A stretch of 64,000 nucleotides of DNA from Pirellulales bacterium. Its GTDB lineage: Bacteria; Planctomycetota; Planctomycetia; Pirellulales; JAEUIK01. The notes under the pieces were generated by a model. The model searched no databases. It was given only the letters and a program-made list of their open reading frames with translations, and was not told where the DNA came from. How positions within the stretch are numbered: position 1 is the first letter of the stretch; the number at the start of each line of letters is the position of its first letter. Below, in pieces: positions 26,045 to 35,592 of the stretch. The stretch covers positions 1 to 64,000 of the forward strand of contig JAIBBY010000008.1 of the NCBI GenBank assembly GCA_019694455.1, read 5' to 3'. The translations under genes and the position numbers were made by a program.

Positions 26045-27208
26045 TCACCCGCCCGCGACCGACCAGCCCGGCTGTGGCTTGTCGAACACAATCGGTTTGG
26101 CGCTGCCTTGCAGTTTGCGTATCCGCTCTTCGGCCTGCGCCACCGCCTCGGCATCGCCATGGGCGACGATCTCCATTTGGTAGGTTCGCTCCTCATGTGG
26201 CGCGAGTTTGGTTACCCGACCGTGCTTGCCTTCATAGACGCGATCGTTTGGCAGATTGATTGCCGGTTCGAGTCCGGTCACGTAGCCATCTTCGGTCGCC
26301 TGCGTGCTCTTCCAAAGAGTGAAGTACGGCAACTGTTTGCGGGTGAATCGCAGGCTCACGCCGTGGTTGCCGTGCGCGTTGCGCAATAGCGCCTCGGTCT
26401 GGTCGTTGGCGTCGGCCAATAACTCCAAAAAGTAAACCTGCTCGGTGAAGCCCGGTGTTTCCCCGGCATAGCTGTCCCAAGTCTTGTAACCTTCCGCAGC
26501 GCGTGGCGTTTGTGGCACAACCGTCTTGGCCGGGGCCACCACCCTGGCGCCTTCATCCAAGAGCGGCTGACCAAAATTGGTGTGATACAAAAGTTGCAAC
26601 TCGGCCGGCTCAGCCGACAGATTGATCACGCGGTCGACAATCGTCAAACTCGGCGAGTCGATCCGCGTTCGCACCTGCGAAATCAGCCGCAGCTTCGGAT
26701 GATAAATCCGCGCCTCGTCGACAATCCCCTCCACGACGATCTCTCCCGCCTCGCGATCCACAGAAACGCTGACAGTATGCGCCGGCGTATTCGCGATCTT
26801 TCCATGCAGCGGGTATTTCAATTGGCCATCGTCGCCATGCACCGGGCCGCCGTTCGATTCCAAGCCGCAGCGGCACATGAGCTCGTCGAAGCCGGCCAGC
26901 CAACCCAAGCCGCTCGGCTCCCACAGCGGCACATATGCCGGGTTTACGGGCCCCTTGGCGGGGGAGTTCCAACCCAACTTCAGGCTGCCTAGCTCGGCCC
27001 GCCACAATCCCATGCCGCGAGTAGGCAACACGCCAAAGCTCAAGCGGCCGTTGTTCACTTCCACCACGTCGACCCCGGCGCTGGCGCCGCCGCGCAGAGT
27101 GCGCTTGTGAATCGCGCAGCCCGGCCCCAGTTCCGGCGGGCCGAGTTTTAGTTCATCCGGATAAACTCCGTGGTCGGCGTCAAAAATCTTCCAGCTATTG
27201 GCGGCCAT
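26045..27208 (-). CDS. DUF4432 / aldose 1-epimerase-like protein
   Basis: The product is 387 residues without a signal peptide. The beta-rich galactose-mutarotase-like fold is suggested by VNNGRLSFGVLPTRGMGLW, FDELMCRCGLESNGGPVHGDDGQ (containing a candidate catalytic His), LQLLYHTNFGQPLL with another His, and TGLEPAINLPNDR with a candidate general-base Glu. DUF4432 proteins often sit in sugar-use clusters and are thought to interconvert anomers. Here the gene is divergent from a cupin/isomerase/oxidoreductase group, supporting a role in the same sugar pathway. The substrate is not known. Confidence 0.85.
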   Translation of the reverse strand: MAANSWKIFDADHGVYPDELKLGPPELGPGCAIHKRTLRGGASAGVDVVEVNNGRLSFGVLPTRGMGLWRAELGSLKLGWNSPAKGPVNPAYVPLWEPSGLGWLAGFDELMCRCGLESNGGPVHGDDGQLKYPLHGKIANTPAHTVSVSVDREAGEIVVEGIVDEARIYHPKLRLISQVRTRIDSPSLTIVDRVINLSAEPAELQLLYHTNFGQPLLDEGARVVAPAKTVVPQTPRAAEGYKTWDSYAGETPGFTEQVYFLELLADANDQTEALLRNAHGNHGVSLRFTRKQLPYFTLWKSTQATEDGYVTGLEPAINLPNDRVYEGKHGRVTKLAPHEERTYQMEIVAHGDAEAVAQAEERIRKLQGSAKPIVFDKPQPGWSVAGG

Positions 27209-27454
27209 CGGCAGTGCCTTCCTTACTTGCGATTCAAATTTTCTTTTGGTTGCCGAGAATCTAGCCGACTGGAGCCCTTCTGGCCACTATTCTCGCCGCA
27301 GTTCCACTGCTTGCGACCGCTCGCGCGCAGCACTAAAACAGGGACTTTGACTGCTTGTGCCTGCGGCGCTTTAGCCCCGGGCATGCCGCGTATATTTCCT
27401 TGCCAGTCGACCGGTTGGGGTCTCTGGCCAACCCGTGTGGAGCCTATTCCCTCG

Positions 27455-28705
27455 ATGAGCACTTCGACGGTCGTCGCCAAAGACAACGTGGGCAGTATCC
27501 TGAATCGCGCCTTGGACGCTGGCCAAGGCATCTTGCGGCTGGCGCCCAACTGGGTGCCGCGTAGCTTTTTACACCCCGGCAAGCGCATCAAACTGCATCC
27601 TCACGATTGGTATGCCTATGGTGCCCATCGCGGCGGAATCGACGAACGCTGGTTCGCCAGCACCACCGAGGCGGCCAACGAAGGCCGTGTGCCCGACGAA
27701 GGTCTGAGCTACGTCACCTTCGAAGGCAAACGCTTTCAGCTTTTGCATGCCGTGGCCGAGGCCGGCGCTAAGCTGATTGGCAAAACCATGTTCGACAAGT
27801 ACCACCGCTGGCCGGTGTACTCCAAGTTCTTTGACAACATGGGGCCCATCCCGCACCACATGCACCAGAGCTTCGAGCACGCCAAGCTCACAGGACAGGA
27901 AGGCAAGCCCGAAAGCTACTATTTTCCGCCGCAGCTCAACAATGTGGACAACAACTTCGCCTACACCTTCATGGGCTTGGAACCGGGCACCACGAAGGAT
28001 GATGTGCGCCGCTGCCTGGAGAACTGGGCGCGTGGCGACAATGGCATTCTTGATCTGTCGCGCGCTCATCGACTGAAGCGCGGCACCGGCTGGTTGATAC
28101 CGCCGGGCGTGCTGCATGCCCCAGGCTCGCTTTGCACTTACGAGCCGCAGTGGGGTTCCGATGTCTTTGGCATGTTCCAGTCGCTGGTCGAAGGGCGCGA
28201 AGTGCCGTGGTCCCTGCTTGTGAAGGACGTGCCCAAAGAGAAGCATCACGACCTCGACTTCATTATCTCCCAACTCGATTGGGAAAAGAACGTCGACACG
28301 CACTTCAAGGAGCACAATTACCTGGAGCCAATCGTCGACAAGTCGCAAAGCGACGCCGGCCACACCGATCGCTGGATCGTCTACGGCAAGATCGACGGCG
28401 AGCAACTCTTCAGCGCCAAGGAACTGACGGTCGACCCCGGCGCAAAGTGCAAGATCACCGATGCCGGCGCCAGCGGTTGGATCACCGTGCAGGGTCGCGG
28501 CCGAATTGGCAAGCTTGAATTGCAAACGCCGGCAATGATCCGCTTTGGCGCCGAAACGACTGACGAGGTGTTCATCACCCACGACGCGGCCAACGCCGGC
28601 TATGAAGTGGAAAACACCGGCTCCGAACCTTTGGTGTCGCTCCGCTATTTTGGCCCTAACACACACAAGAGCCTGCCCAACGTCGGCGATTACCGTAAGC
28701 AGTAG
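27455..28705 (+). CDS. Cupin-domain protein, mannose-6-phosphate isomerase-like
   Basis: The product is 416 residues; ATG 27455 follows GGAG with a wide spacing. Two beta-barrel halves are visible. The first contains GPIPHHMHQSFEHA, a cupin-type metal site (H-x-H and a later Glu), then GWLIPPGVLHAPGSLCTYEPQ with a further His. The second half includes DRWIVYGKIDGEQLFSAKE and a C-terminal cupin-like strand series. It resembles bi-cupin sugar isomerases or oxygenases rather than classical ManA. Its place upstream of a sugar isomerase and an oxidoreductase suggests sugar isomerisation. A TTGACT at 27347-27352 may be part of its promoter, though the matching -10 is poor. Confidence 0.78.
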   Translation: MSTSTVVAKDNVGSILNRALDAGQGILRLAPNWVPRSFLHPGKRIKLHPHDWYAYGAHRGGIDERWFASTTEAANEGRVPDEGLSYVTFEGKRFQLLHAVAEAGAKLIGKTMFDKYHRWPVYSKFFDNMGPIPHHMHQSFEHAKLTGQEGKPESYYFPPQLNNVDNNFAYTFMGLEPGTTKDDVRRCLENWARGDNGILDLSRAHRLKRGTGWLIPPGVLHAPGSLCTYEPQWGSDVFGMFQSLVEGREVPWSLLVKDVPKEKHHDLDFIISQLDWEKNVDTHFKEHNYLEPIVDKSQSDAGHTDRWIVYGKIDGEQLFSAKELTVDPGAKCKITDAGASGWITVQGRGRIGKLELQTPAMIRFGAETTDEVFITHDAANAGYEVENTGSEPLVSLRYFGPNTHKSLPNVGDYRKQ

Positions 28706-28764
28706 GTCGCCAGGCGCGGCGCTCAACCGACCAGAAAAATCACCGCAAACGATCGGATGACTCC

Positions 28765-29694
28765 ATGGCAAAACGCATTTCGATTGGCACCTGGGCCTAC
28801 TCCATCGGGCCTTATGCCGATAAGCCGGTTCCGTTTACCGAGGTGGTGAGCAAGCTGCACGATCTGAAGTTCAATGGGCTCGAACTCGGCGGCTTCGGCG
28901 TCCATCCCAATCCCGACCTGCAGAAGACTAAAGAAGAGCGGGCCCAAGTTCGCGAGTTATGGGAGTCGCGCGGGATGGGCTGCAGCGGGTTGGCCGCCGA
29001 CCTCTGGAGCGAAAAGCTGATCACCGCCAAGGACGATAGTTCGTACATGGCCACGTTTCAAAAGAACGTGGAGTTCTGCAACGATCTGGGCATCGAAGTA
29101 ATTCGCGTCGACACCACCGAAGACCCCGGCGTGCTAGGACAGATCGAGGGAGAGCCCGCCAAGCCCGAGCGCATCGATTACAGCGCGGCTCTCAAGCGAG
29201 TCGCCGACACCTGGCGCAAGTGCGCCCAGCACGCCGCCGACCATGGCGTGCGGGTGGTGTGGGAGTTCGAGCCCGGCTTCGCCTTCAACAAGCCGAGCGA
29301 CGTGTTCCGCGTGCTCGACGCGGTGAACCACGACAACTTCATGGTCATGTACGACACCTGCCACGCCAACATGGTGGCAGGGCACGGTTCGCGGCAGCCT
29401 GGCGCGCGCGAAACGCTCAAGGGAGGCGCCCGTGAGTTAGCGGAAAAGCTCAAAGGCAAGATCGGCCGCGTGCATCTGATCGACTCCGACGGCTCCCTGC
29501 ATGACAATCACACCAGCACGCACCCGCCGTTCGGCGAGGGCAATTTGGACTTCGACGATCTGATGCCGGCGATTGTCGCCGCTGGCAGCCCCGACGACTG
29601 GTGGACGATCGACCTTTGCTTTTGGCCCGACGCCTGGAAGGCGACCGCCAAGTGCAAAGCCGCAATCGACGAGTTGAATAAAAAATATGGTTAA
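28765..29694 (+). CDS. Sugar phosphate isomerase/epimerase-family protein
   Basis: The product is 309 residues, cytosolic. TIM-barrel features: MAKRISIGTWAYSIG at strand one, FNGLELGGFGVHPNPD, VIRVDTTEDPG, VRVVWEFEPGFAFNKP (metal-ligand Glu), MVMYDTCHANM (Asp/His ligands), RVHLIDSDGSLHDN and HPPFGEGNLDFDDL with a terminal acidic strand. It belongs to the xylose isomerase-like superfamily of metal-dependent sugar isomerases/epimerases. It sits 59 bases after the cupin gene and 70 before the oxidoreductase, so the three form a probable operon for degradation or conversion of one sugar. Confidence 0.9.
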   Translation: MAKRISIGTWAYSIGPYADKPVPFTEVVSKLHDLKFNGLELGGFGVHPNPDLQKTKEERAQVRELWESRGMGCSGLAADLWSEKLITAKDDSSYMATFQKNVEFCNDLGIEVIRVDTTEDPGVLGQIEGEPAKPERIDYSAALKRVADTWRKCAQHAADHGVRVVWEFEPGFAFNKPSDVFRVLDAVNHDNFMVMYDTCHANMVAGHGSRQPGARETLKGGARELAEKLKGKIGRVHLIDSDGSLHDNHTSTHPPFGEGNLDFDDLMPAIVAAGSPDDWWTIDLCFWPDAWKATAKCKAAIDELNKKYG

Positions 29695-29764
29695 TCAGCG
29701 TTCGTAGGGGCGCGATTGCGGCCCGCAGCGGAAACTGAGAATCGAACTCCAGGATTGATCTTTC

Positions 29765-30925
29765 ATGGCCAAACCACTTCGCATCGGAATGATCGGCTAC
29801 GGCTTCATGGGTCGCGCGCATTCCAACGCCTATCGACAGGTGAGCAAGTTTTTCCAGCTAGAACGTCAGCCTGTGCTGGCCGCCTGCTGCGCCCGCAACG
29901 AACAGAAGATCAAGGACTTCGCCGCGAACTGGGGTTATGAGTCATACGAGACTGATTGGCGCAAGCTCGTCGCGCGCAAAGACATCGACCTGATCGACAT
30001 CGGCTCGCCAAACAACACGCACCTGGAGATCGCGCTGGCCGCCGCGGCGGCGGGCAAGATGATCCTCTGCGAGAAGCCCCTCGCCATGAATGTGGCCGAG
30101 GCCGAGCAAATGGTCGCCGCCATCGAAAAGGCGGGCCTGCCGAACATGGTGTGGTTCAACTATCGCCGCGTCCCAGCCATCTCGCTGGCCCGGCAACTGG
30201 TCGACGAGGACCGCATTGGCCGTCCGTTCCACTATCGCGCGACTTACTTGCAAGACTGGACCATCGCAGAAGATGTGCCGCAAGGGGGGGCCGCGCTGTG
30301 GCGACTCGATGCCGCCGTCGCCGGTTCTGGCGTGACGGGCGACCTGCTCGCGCATTCGATCGACACCGCCGAATGGCTCAACGGCCCCATTGCGCGGGTC
30401 ACCGCCGCCACCGAGACTTTCGTCAAAGAGCGGATGCACGTCGAGACGGGCAAGAAGCAACCAGTGGCCATCGACGACGCCTGCATGTTCCTGGCGGTCT
30501 TCAAGAACGGCTCGATGGGCACGTTCGAAAGCACCCGCTACGCTCGTGGCCGCAAGAACTACAACACCTTTGAACTAAATGGCGAAAAGGGAAGTGTGTT
30601 CTTCGACCTCGAAGATCCGCAGTACTTGCAATACTTCAAATACGCCGATCCCAAGAGTGGGCAAAAAGTCGAAGGACATCTCACCGGCTGGCAGAAGGTG
30701 CATGTCACCAACTCCGAGCACCCCTACATGGATCGCTGGTGGGTGCCCGGCTGCACCATTGGCTACGAACACACCTTTACCAACGCGCTGGCCGACTTCC
30801 TCAAGGGATTGGAAACCGGCCAGCCAGCCCAGCCCGATTTCCGCTCCGCGCTGCACACGCAGAAAGTTTGCGACGCAGTGCTGGAGAGCGCCAAGAGTGG
30901 CCGCTGGGTGGAAGTTGGCGCGTAG
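29765..30925 (+). CDS. Gfo/Idh/MocA-family oxidoreductase (cytosolic)
   Basis: The product is 386 residues with no Tat signal, unlike the paralogue at 4502-5866. The NAD(P)-binding fold starts [17 protein letters not shown], continues with [20 protein letters not shown] and the catalytic [14 protein letters not shown]. The substrate domain includes [23 protein letters not shown]-like Asp and [13 protein letters not shown] with a conserved Asp/His pair. It probably oxidises a sugar or polyol with NAD(P)+. The preceding isomerase and cupin genes point to a common substrate, perhaps through a keto-sugar intermediate, but this is inference. Confidence 0.92.
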   Translation: MAKPLRIGMIGYGFMGRAHSNAYRQVSKFFQLERQPVLAACCARNEQKIKDFAANWGYESYETDWRKLVARKDIDLIDIGSPNNTHLEIALAAAAAGKMILCEKPLAMNVAEAEQMVAAIEKAGLPNMVWFNYRRVPAISLARQLVDEDRIGRPFHYRATYLQDWTIAEDVPQGGAALWRLDAAVAGSGVTGDLLAHSIDTAEWLNGPIARVTAATETFVKERMHVETGKKQPVAIDDACMFLAVFKNGSMGTFESTRYARGRKNYNTFELNGEKGSVFFDLEDPQYLQYFKYADPKSGQKVEGHLTGWQKVHVTNSEHPYMDRWWVPGCTIGYEHTFTNALADFLKGLETGQPAQPDFRSALHTQKVCDAVLESAKSGRWVEVGA

Positions 30926-30939
30926 CGTTCTTGCCGTAT

Positions 30940-31140
30940 CTACTGCGGTAACTTCGGCGTGAGGGCCTCTTGCCTCAGCTTGCGCCGGATCCACCACAAG
31001 GGATCGTACAGTTCATCACAGATTGGGTGCGGCTGGCCAAGGCCAGGCAGGTTGTCGAACTCTCCGCGCTCGATCGCCGCGCGAATCTTGTCCTCGGCCA
31101 CGATCTGCAGCGCCCGCTCGGTCCACATTTCGGCCGCCAT
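30940..31140 (-). CDS. DUF1992 (DnaJ-homologue subfamily C28-like) small protein
   Basis: The product is 66 residues. The conserved DUF1992 pattern is complete: an N-terminal helix WTERALQIVAEDKIRAAIER, then GEFDNLPGLGQPHP and a C-terminal DPLWWIRRKLRQE. The family is named from a region shared with eukaryotic DNAJC28 but has no J domain. Its role in bacteria is unknown. It converges on the oxidoreductase gene, with 14 bases between stops. Confidence 0.88.
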   Translation of the reverse strand: MAAEMWTERALQIVAEDKIRAAIERGEFDNLPGLGQPHPICDELYDPLWWIRRKLRQEALTPKLPQ

Positions 31141-31272
31141 GTCGCATCGCTCCTGATTCAGGGCTGAAATGGTCGCGCAGGCATTCTACTCCCGACCATA
31201 GCGAGTACGGCAAGTGCGGCGCGACCCCTGTTTCCTCGCCAGGAATCGCGCCGCGAAACGGACCGCTCCCTC

Positions 31273-31524
31273 TCAGAAGCCATAGGTGCGAAAACCAAGC
31301 CCCTGCGCGTTCCAAACCGGGATCATGCCGTAGCCATAACGGTAGATGTAGGGCGCGACCGGCGAACCGACAATAATCACCGGCGCCACCGCCATGCGCC
31401 GCGCGACGCGCACACGAGGAGCGCGATATTGAGGCACGTGATAATACTGCCCCGCTTCACTCGTGCCGGGCGCCAGCACAAACGCCGCCGCCACGACTGC
31501 CAGGATCAACAATACTCGTTTCAT
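31273..31524 (-). CDS. Small secreted Tyr/Arg-rich protein
   Basis: The product is 83 residues. Residues 1-24 are a typical signal peptide (MKRVLLILAVVAAAFVLAPG, cleavage likely after SEA). The mature 58 residues are rich in Tyr, Arg, Pro and Val (YYHVPQYRAPRVRVARR). No cysteine and no domain are recognised. A purine-rich ribosome site (AAGGAGTC) precedes the ATG. Function unknown; possibly an envelope-associated peptide. Confidence 0.65.
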   Translation of the reverse strand: MKRVLLILAVVAAAFVLAPGTSEAGQYYHVPQYRAPRVRVARRMAVAPVIIVGSPVAPYIYRYGYGMIPVWNAQGLGFRTYGF

Positions 31525-31646
31525 CGGTGAGGACTCCTTACGAAGAAAATTCTCTGTTCACGAAAAACCATGCCCTTGGTCGCGTACACTGTGTCGGCGG
31601 TCACGGGCCCAAATACTTTGCCTTCACCCCAAACAGCTCTGATACG

Positions 31647-33077
31647 ATGACGCCCATCGAAACTGACAATACTTTGCATGTCGCCGGCTCTGGCCCGCGC
31701 CGCCGGATTCCGCTGCATACCAAGATCTTGCTGGGACTAGTGATCGGGGCCCTCGTGGGGCTGGCCGCCAATTGGGTGTACTCGCGTCCGAACGTGCCGG
31801 TGCTCTCCACCAGCGGAGTCAATCTCCAGGAGCGCCAGGACACCGATGCCAACCATGTGGACGACCGACTTGATTGGTTCGCCTCGCGCGTGGCCGATCC
31901 GCTCGGCCGCGTGTTCTTGCGCTTGGTGCTCATGGTCGTGTTGCCGCTGGTGTTCTCCGCGCTATCGCTGGGCGTGCTCGAACTGGGAGATGTCCGCCGA
32001 TTGGGGCGAGTGGGGCTCAAAACGCTGGGGTACACCGCGATTCTCTCCCTTTCAGCGGTTACGATCGGCCTGATCCTGGTTAACTGGATCGAGCCCGGTA
32101 AACAGCTCAGCGCGGAAAAGCGCGCGGCGTTACAGGCCCCCTACAAGAAAACCGCGGAAACGGTCGAGGCCCGCGCCTCGCAGGCCAAATCGCTGGGCGA
32201 CATCCTGCTCGACATGATCCCCGAGAACCCACTGCAGGAGATGTCCGGCGCGATCGATGGCACGTCCAAGGGCAATGGCATGCTCAGCGTGATGTTCTTC
32301 GCGCTGGTGTTTGGAGTGGCGCTATCGGTGTCGCCCGAGCGCACGCAAACACTGGTTCGTGTGCTAGAAGGGTTGTTCGACGTGAGCATGACGGTGATTG
32401 GCTTTGCCATGCGCATTGCCCCGGTGGCGGTCGGCTGCCTGGTGTTTGCGGTGACGGCCCGCTTGGGCCTCGATATCCTGCAAACGCTCTTCTGGTACGT
32501 GGCGACGGTGCTATTGGGGCTGGGGTTGCAACTTTTGGTCGTCTATCCGGCGGTTCTCGCCTTGCTCGCGCGCCGCAGCCCGCTCACGTTTTTTCGCGAT
32601 ATCAGCGAAGCGGTGTATACCGCCTTCGGCACCTCATCGTCCAACGCCACGCTCCCCACGTCGCTGCGCGTGGCGCGCGAGAAGCTGGGAATTCCGCGCG
32701 AGGTCGGGCAATTCGTGCTTACCGTGGGCGCGACCGGCAACCAGAACGGCACCGCGCTGTACGAAGGCGTGACGGTGCTCTTTCTCGCGCAAGTCTACAG
32801 TGTCGATCTGTCGCTATTGGATCAGATCAAGGTCGTGCTGATGTCGGTGCTGGCCGGCATCGGCACCGCGGGAGTGCCCGGTGGCTCGCTGCCGCTGGTG
32901 GTGATCGTGCTGCGCACGGTCAAAGTGCCGGCCGAGGGGATTGGCATCATCCTCGGCGTCGATCGCTTGCTCGATATGTGCCGCACCGTGCTCAACGTAG
33001 TCGGCGACCTGGCGATTGCCGCCTGCGTCAGCCGAGGCGAACCAGCCAGCGAGCCTGAGTCATCAAGAGTATCATGA
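31647..33077 (+). CDS. Dicarboxylate/amino acid:cation symporter (DAACS family)
   Basis: The product is 476 residues from ATG 31647; upstream in-frame codons are not coding-like. It has about eight membrane helices and two re-entrant loops. Diagnostic motifs are FGTSSSNATLPTSLR (first serine-rich loop), VGATGNQNGTALYEGV (the NxxGT-type substrate/sodium site) and GIGTAGVPGGSLPLVVIVL (second loop). These define the glutamate transporter (GltP/DctA/GltPh) fold. It imports dicarboxylates or acidic/neutral amino acids driven by Na+ or H+. The loop between helices 3 and 4 carries a polar insertion at about 150-210. Confidence 0.95.
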   Translation: MTPIETDNTLHVAGSGPRRRIPLHTKILLGLVIGALVGLAANWVYSRPNVPVLSTSGVNLQERQDTDANHVDDRLDWFASRVADPLGRVFLRLVLMVVLPLVFSALSLGVLELGDVRRLGRVGLKTLGYTAILSLSAVTIGLILVNWIEPGKQLSAEKRAALQAPYKKTAETVEARASQAKSLGDILLDMIPENPLQEMSGAIDGTSKGNGMLSVMFFALVFGVALSVSPERTQTLVRVLEGLFDVSMTVIGFAMRIAPVAVGCLVFAVTARLGLDILQTLFWYVATVLLGLGLQLLVVYPAVLALLARRSPLTFFRDISEAVYTAFGTSSSNATLPTSLRVAREKLGIPREVGQFVLTVGATGNQNGTALYEGVTVLFLAQVYSVDLSLLDQIKVVLMSVLAGIGTAGVPGGSLPLVVIVLRTVKVPAEGIGIILGVDRLLDMCRTVLNVVGDLAIAACVSRGEPASEPESSRVS

Positions 33078-33113
33078 TGCTCGCAATGCCGCCGTCGCGC
33101 CTGTGGCGCATCT

Positions 33114-33134
33114 GCGTGCGGCGCTAGCGCACGC
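33114..33134. terminator. Hairpin between convergent transporter genes
   Basis: GCGTGCG (33114-33120) pairs with CGCACGC (33128-33134) around GCGCTAG, between the symporter and the permease stop codons; the permease stop lies in the loop. It could stop transcription from both sides, but no T-tract is present. Confidence 0.35.
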
Positions 33135-35316
33135 GAGTCGGCAGAATCGTCATCGGGATGCCATCCCATTGCAACCGATGTTGCAGCGAATATGCAGTCT
33201 GATTGTGGAACAACCGTTGATACCACGAGTCGCGGCGGAACATCAGTCGGCCGGCGAAGAACATCGCCTGCGGGAAGTCCTTCTTGACCGCCAGGCACAC
33301 CTTTTCCAGTTCGTCCACCGGATCGGTGCCGATCGACATATAGCTGGTTGCGGGCAAACCCAGCTTTTGCGCCAGCGTGATGTACTCTTTGAGCGTCTCC
33401 TCGGTGAAATCGCGCAACCCATCCACAGCGTCGGCCCCCTTGAAATTGCCGGTGTCGACCACTCCGACGGAGATGAAGATCACGCTCTTGAAGTATCCGG
33501 GCGCAAAACGCACCGCGTTGAGCAATGTATGCACTCCCAGGCCGCTATAGCCGCCAACCAGGATGGCCGCCGCAGGCTGGCCTGGGTCGGGCGGATCGGT
33601 GTTGGGTGGCCGATTGGGCGGCGCGATCTTGCCCAGCGAGTCGTCGAGCTTTTTGAGTCGGCGGTTGACACTGTTGTAGTACGCGCGCGTGCAGTAGAAC
33701 GCCGCCACTAAGGCGCCGGTGACGAACAGTGTGCGCCAGCCGCCTTCGAAGAACTTTTCATACACCGTCACGCACAAGATCGACAGGCAGAACAACGCGC
33801 CAACCCCAAATAGCGCCAAGCGTCGGGTCGCGACTGGGCTGCGATTGCGACGGCGCCACCAATACAGAAGCATTCCGATCATTGACAGCGAAAACGTCAA
33901 AAAGACGTTGATCGAATACATGATGACCAGCGTCGTCACGTTGCCACCGGTGTACCACAGCGCGGCCAGCGCGGCGCCGCCCATGATGATGATGCCGTTG
34001 TGCGTGGCCAGGCGTTCCGAAAGGCTGCCAAACCAGTGCGGCGCCCAATTGTCCTGCGCCAAGTTCGCCAAGATCCGCGGGCCGTCGATGAAGCCGGCCT
34101 GCGCGGCCACGAACAAAAGCAGCGCCTCGGAAAAGATGGTGATCCAAAGCAGCGGCGTGCCCACGACGCCAAAGCCAAACGTTTCTTTGATGAACTGCTC
34201 GGTAAGCAAGAAGTTCATCGTCTTGCCACCGTCGCTATGCCGGATGCCAAGCAACAGATAGGCCACCATCAAACCGCCGGCGGTGATTGCCAACGAGAAC
34301 GCCATATACAACATGGTGCGTTTGGCGGTCGCCACGCGAGGCTCGCGCATCACGGGCATGCTATTCGAGACCGCCTCGATTCCCGTATAGGTGCCCGCGC
34401 CCAACGAATATGCCCGCAGGAGCAGTCCCATCATCACCCAGAAGCCGATCTTGGGATCGGCCAGGTTCTCTTGCACATCGACGCCGATGCGCTGAAATGT
34501 CGCCACCGCTTCCGGCAGATGTTTGCCGATGCTGCCGCCAATCAAAATCACATGCGTGACCAGAAATGTGATGAAGATCGGCAATAGAAACGTGATGGTT
34601 TCTTTCAGCCCTCGCAGGTTCAGGCCGATCAACAAGAGAATCGCCCCAAACTCCGTGGGCAATTTGAGAGACTCGAAATCGGGCGGGACAAATCCCCACA
34701 GCGCATCTCCCGCGGCGGCAATCGATACCGTGATGGTCAGCACATAGTCGACGATTAGAGCGCTGCCAGAGATTACCCCCACGGGCGGACCCAATAACTT
34801 GGAGGCCACTAGATAGCCGCCGCCGCCGGCCGGAAAGACTTCGATGATGTGGCTGTAGCAGGCTGAGATCACCAGCACCGTGACCACTGTCGCCAGCGCC
34901 AGAAAGATCGCCAGATAGGTGTGGTCGCCGTGCTGGACGCTCACCAAATGCGCAAAGGCTTCGGGCGGTCCGTAACAACTCGACGAGAGGCCATCGGCGC
35001 CAAGTCCCACCCAGGCCAAGAATGCGGCGAGCGAGATATGCGAGTAGACGGCCCGATCGGCCAGATCGCGCGGCTTGCCTATGAATAGATTCTTTATCCG
35101 ATCCGAAAGTTGCGGTTCTGGTTCATCCGGCACCTCTTGTTCCACACCTAGCTCAGCGGCCTCGGGCACATGCACTTCGGTCGCCGGTTCGGAACTGCTC
35201 TGCGCTGCCGCGCCGCCAGCGTTCGAAGTGTGCTTCGCCGGACTAGGCAGTGGTTCTTCCTTGGCGCCGCCGCCATCGTCCGATGGTTCTTGAGGGGCGC
35301 TCTGAGAATTGTTCAT
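33124..35316 (-). CDS. APC-superfamily permease, KimA-like potassium importer
   Basis: The product is 730 residues. The first 75 residues are a Ser/Pro/Glu-rich cytosolic extension. The segment LFIGKPRDLADRAVYSHISL followed by LGADGLSSSCYGPPEA is the KimA (YdaO)/Kup-like start, with the dipolar SSxxYG loop of the substrate site. Twelve helices follow, including GGGGYLVASKLLGPP and SLGAGTYTGIEAVSNS. The last 130 residues form a universal stress protein-like cytosolic domain (AAAILVGGYSGLGVHTLL). KimA imports K+ with protons and is controlled by c-di-AMP in Bacillus. Potassium as substrate here is inference. A structured leader precedes the gene. Confidence 0.88.
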   Translation of the reverse strand: MNNSQSAPQEPSDDGGGAKEEPLPSPAKHTSNAGGAAAQSSSEPATEVHVPEAAELGVEQEVPDEPEPQLSDRIKNLFIGKPRDLADRAVYSHISLAAFLAWVGLGADGLSSSCYGPPEAFAHLVSVQHGDHTYLAIFLALATVVTVLVISACYSHIIEVFPAGGGGYLVASKLLGPPVGVISGSALIVDYVLTITVSIAAAGDALWGFVPPDFESLKLPTEFGAILLLIGLNLRGLKETITFLLPIFITFLVTHVILIGGSIGKHLPEAVATFQRIGVDVQENLADPKIGFWVMMGLLLRAYSLGAGTYTGIEAVSNSMPVMREPRVATAKRTMLYMAFSLAITAGGLMVAYLLLGIRHSDGGKTMNFLLTEQFIKETFGFGVVGTPLLWITIFSEALLLFVAAQAGFIDGPRILANLAQDNWAPHWFGSLSERLATHNGIIIMGGAALAALWYTGGNVTTLVIMYSINVFLTFSLSMIGMLLYWWRRRNRSPVATRRLALFGVGALFCLSILCVTVYEKFFEGGWRTLFVTGALVAAFYCTRAYYNSVNRRLKKLDDSLGKIAPPNRPPNTDPPDPGQPAAAILVGGYSGLGVHTLLNAVRFAPGYFKSVIFISVGVVDTGNFKGADAVDGLRDFTEETLKEYITLAQKLGLPATSYMSIGTDPVDELEKVCLAVKKDFPQAMFFAGRLMFRRDSWYQRLFHNQTAYSLQHRLQWDGIPMTILPTRVR

Positions 35317-35490
35317 CGGCGGATCAAGCTCCGAATCGCGTCTATGGTAAGCATCGCTTGCGCGGGCGTGCGCCGAATTCGACGCGCTGAATCAGCAATC
35401 GTTGGCGCAGATTTTGGATCGTCCATCCCTACGCGGGAGACGTGCGAGTCGCAAACGGGCCGAATAGGGCGCCCTTTGGGAAAAGGTTTG

Positions 35491-35509
35491 GCGGCGTGCT
35501 CCACGCCGC
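35491..35509 (-). terminator. Attenuator or terminator hairpin in the permease leader
   Basis: GCGGCGTG and CACGCCGC form a perfect eight-base stem with a three-base loop. On the minus strand it is followed by CAAACCTTTT, a weak T-rich end. It may terminate the MFS transcript or attenuate the permease transcript. Confidence 0.4.
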
Positions 35510-35586
35510 GTGCGACTCGCGGAAAGCACTGGTGCTAAATGGCTCGCCAATCGCGGCCACACAAGAATAGTTCAACATGGTTTGGA

Positions 35587-35592
35587 ATTATA
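35587..35592 (-). promoter_or_regulatory. -10 element TATAAT upstream of the permease gene
   Basis: A perfect TATAAT lies on the minus strand, giving a predicted start near 35580 and a leader of about 264 bases. No good -35 is found at 16-18 bases, so a regulator may be required. Confidence 0.35.

Noticed and set aside
27569-28771. 400-codon minus-strand frame opposite the cupin gene
   Set aside because: Shadow of a well-formed plus-strand gene; no domain recognised.
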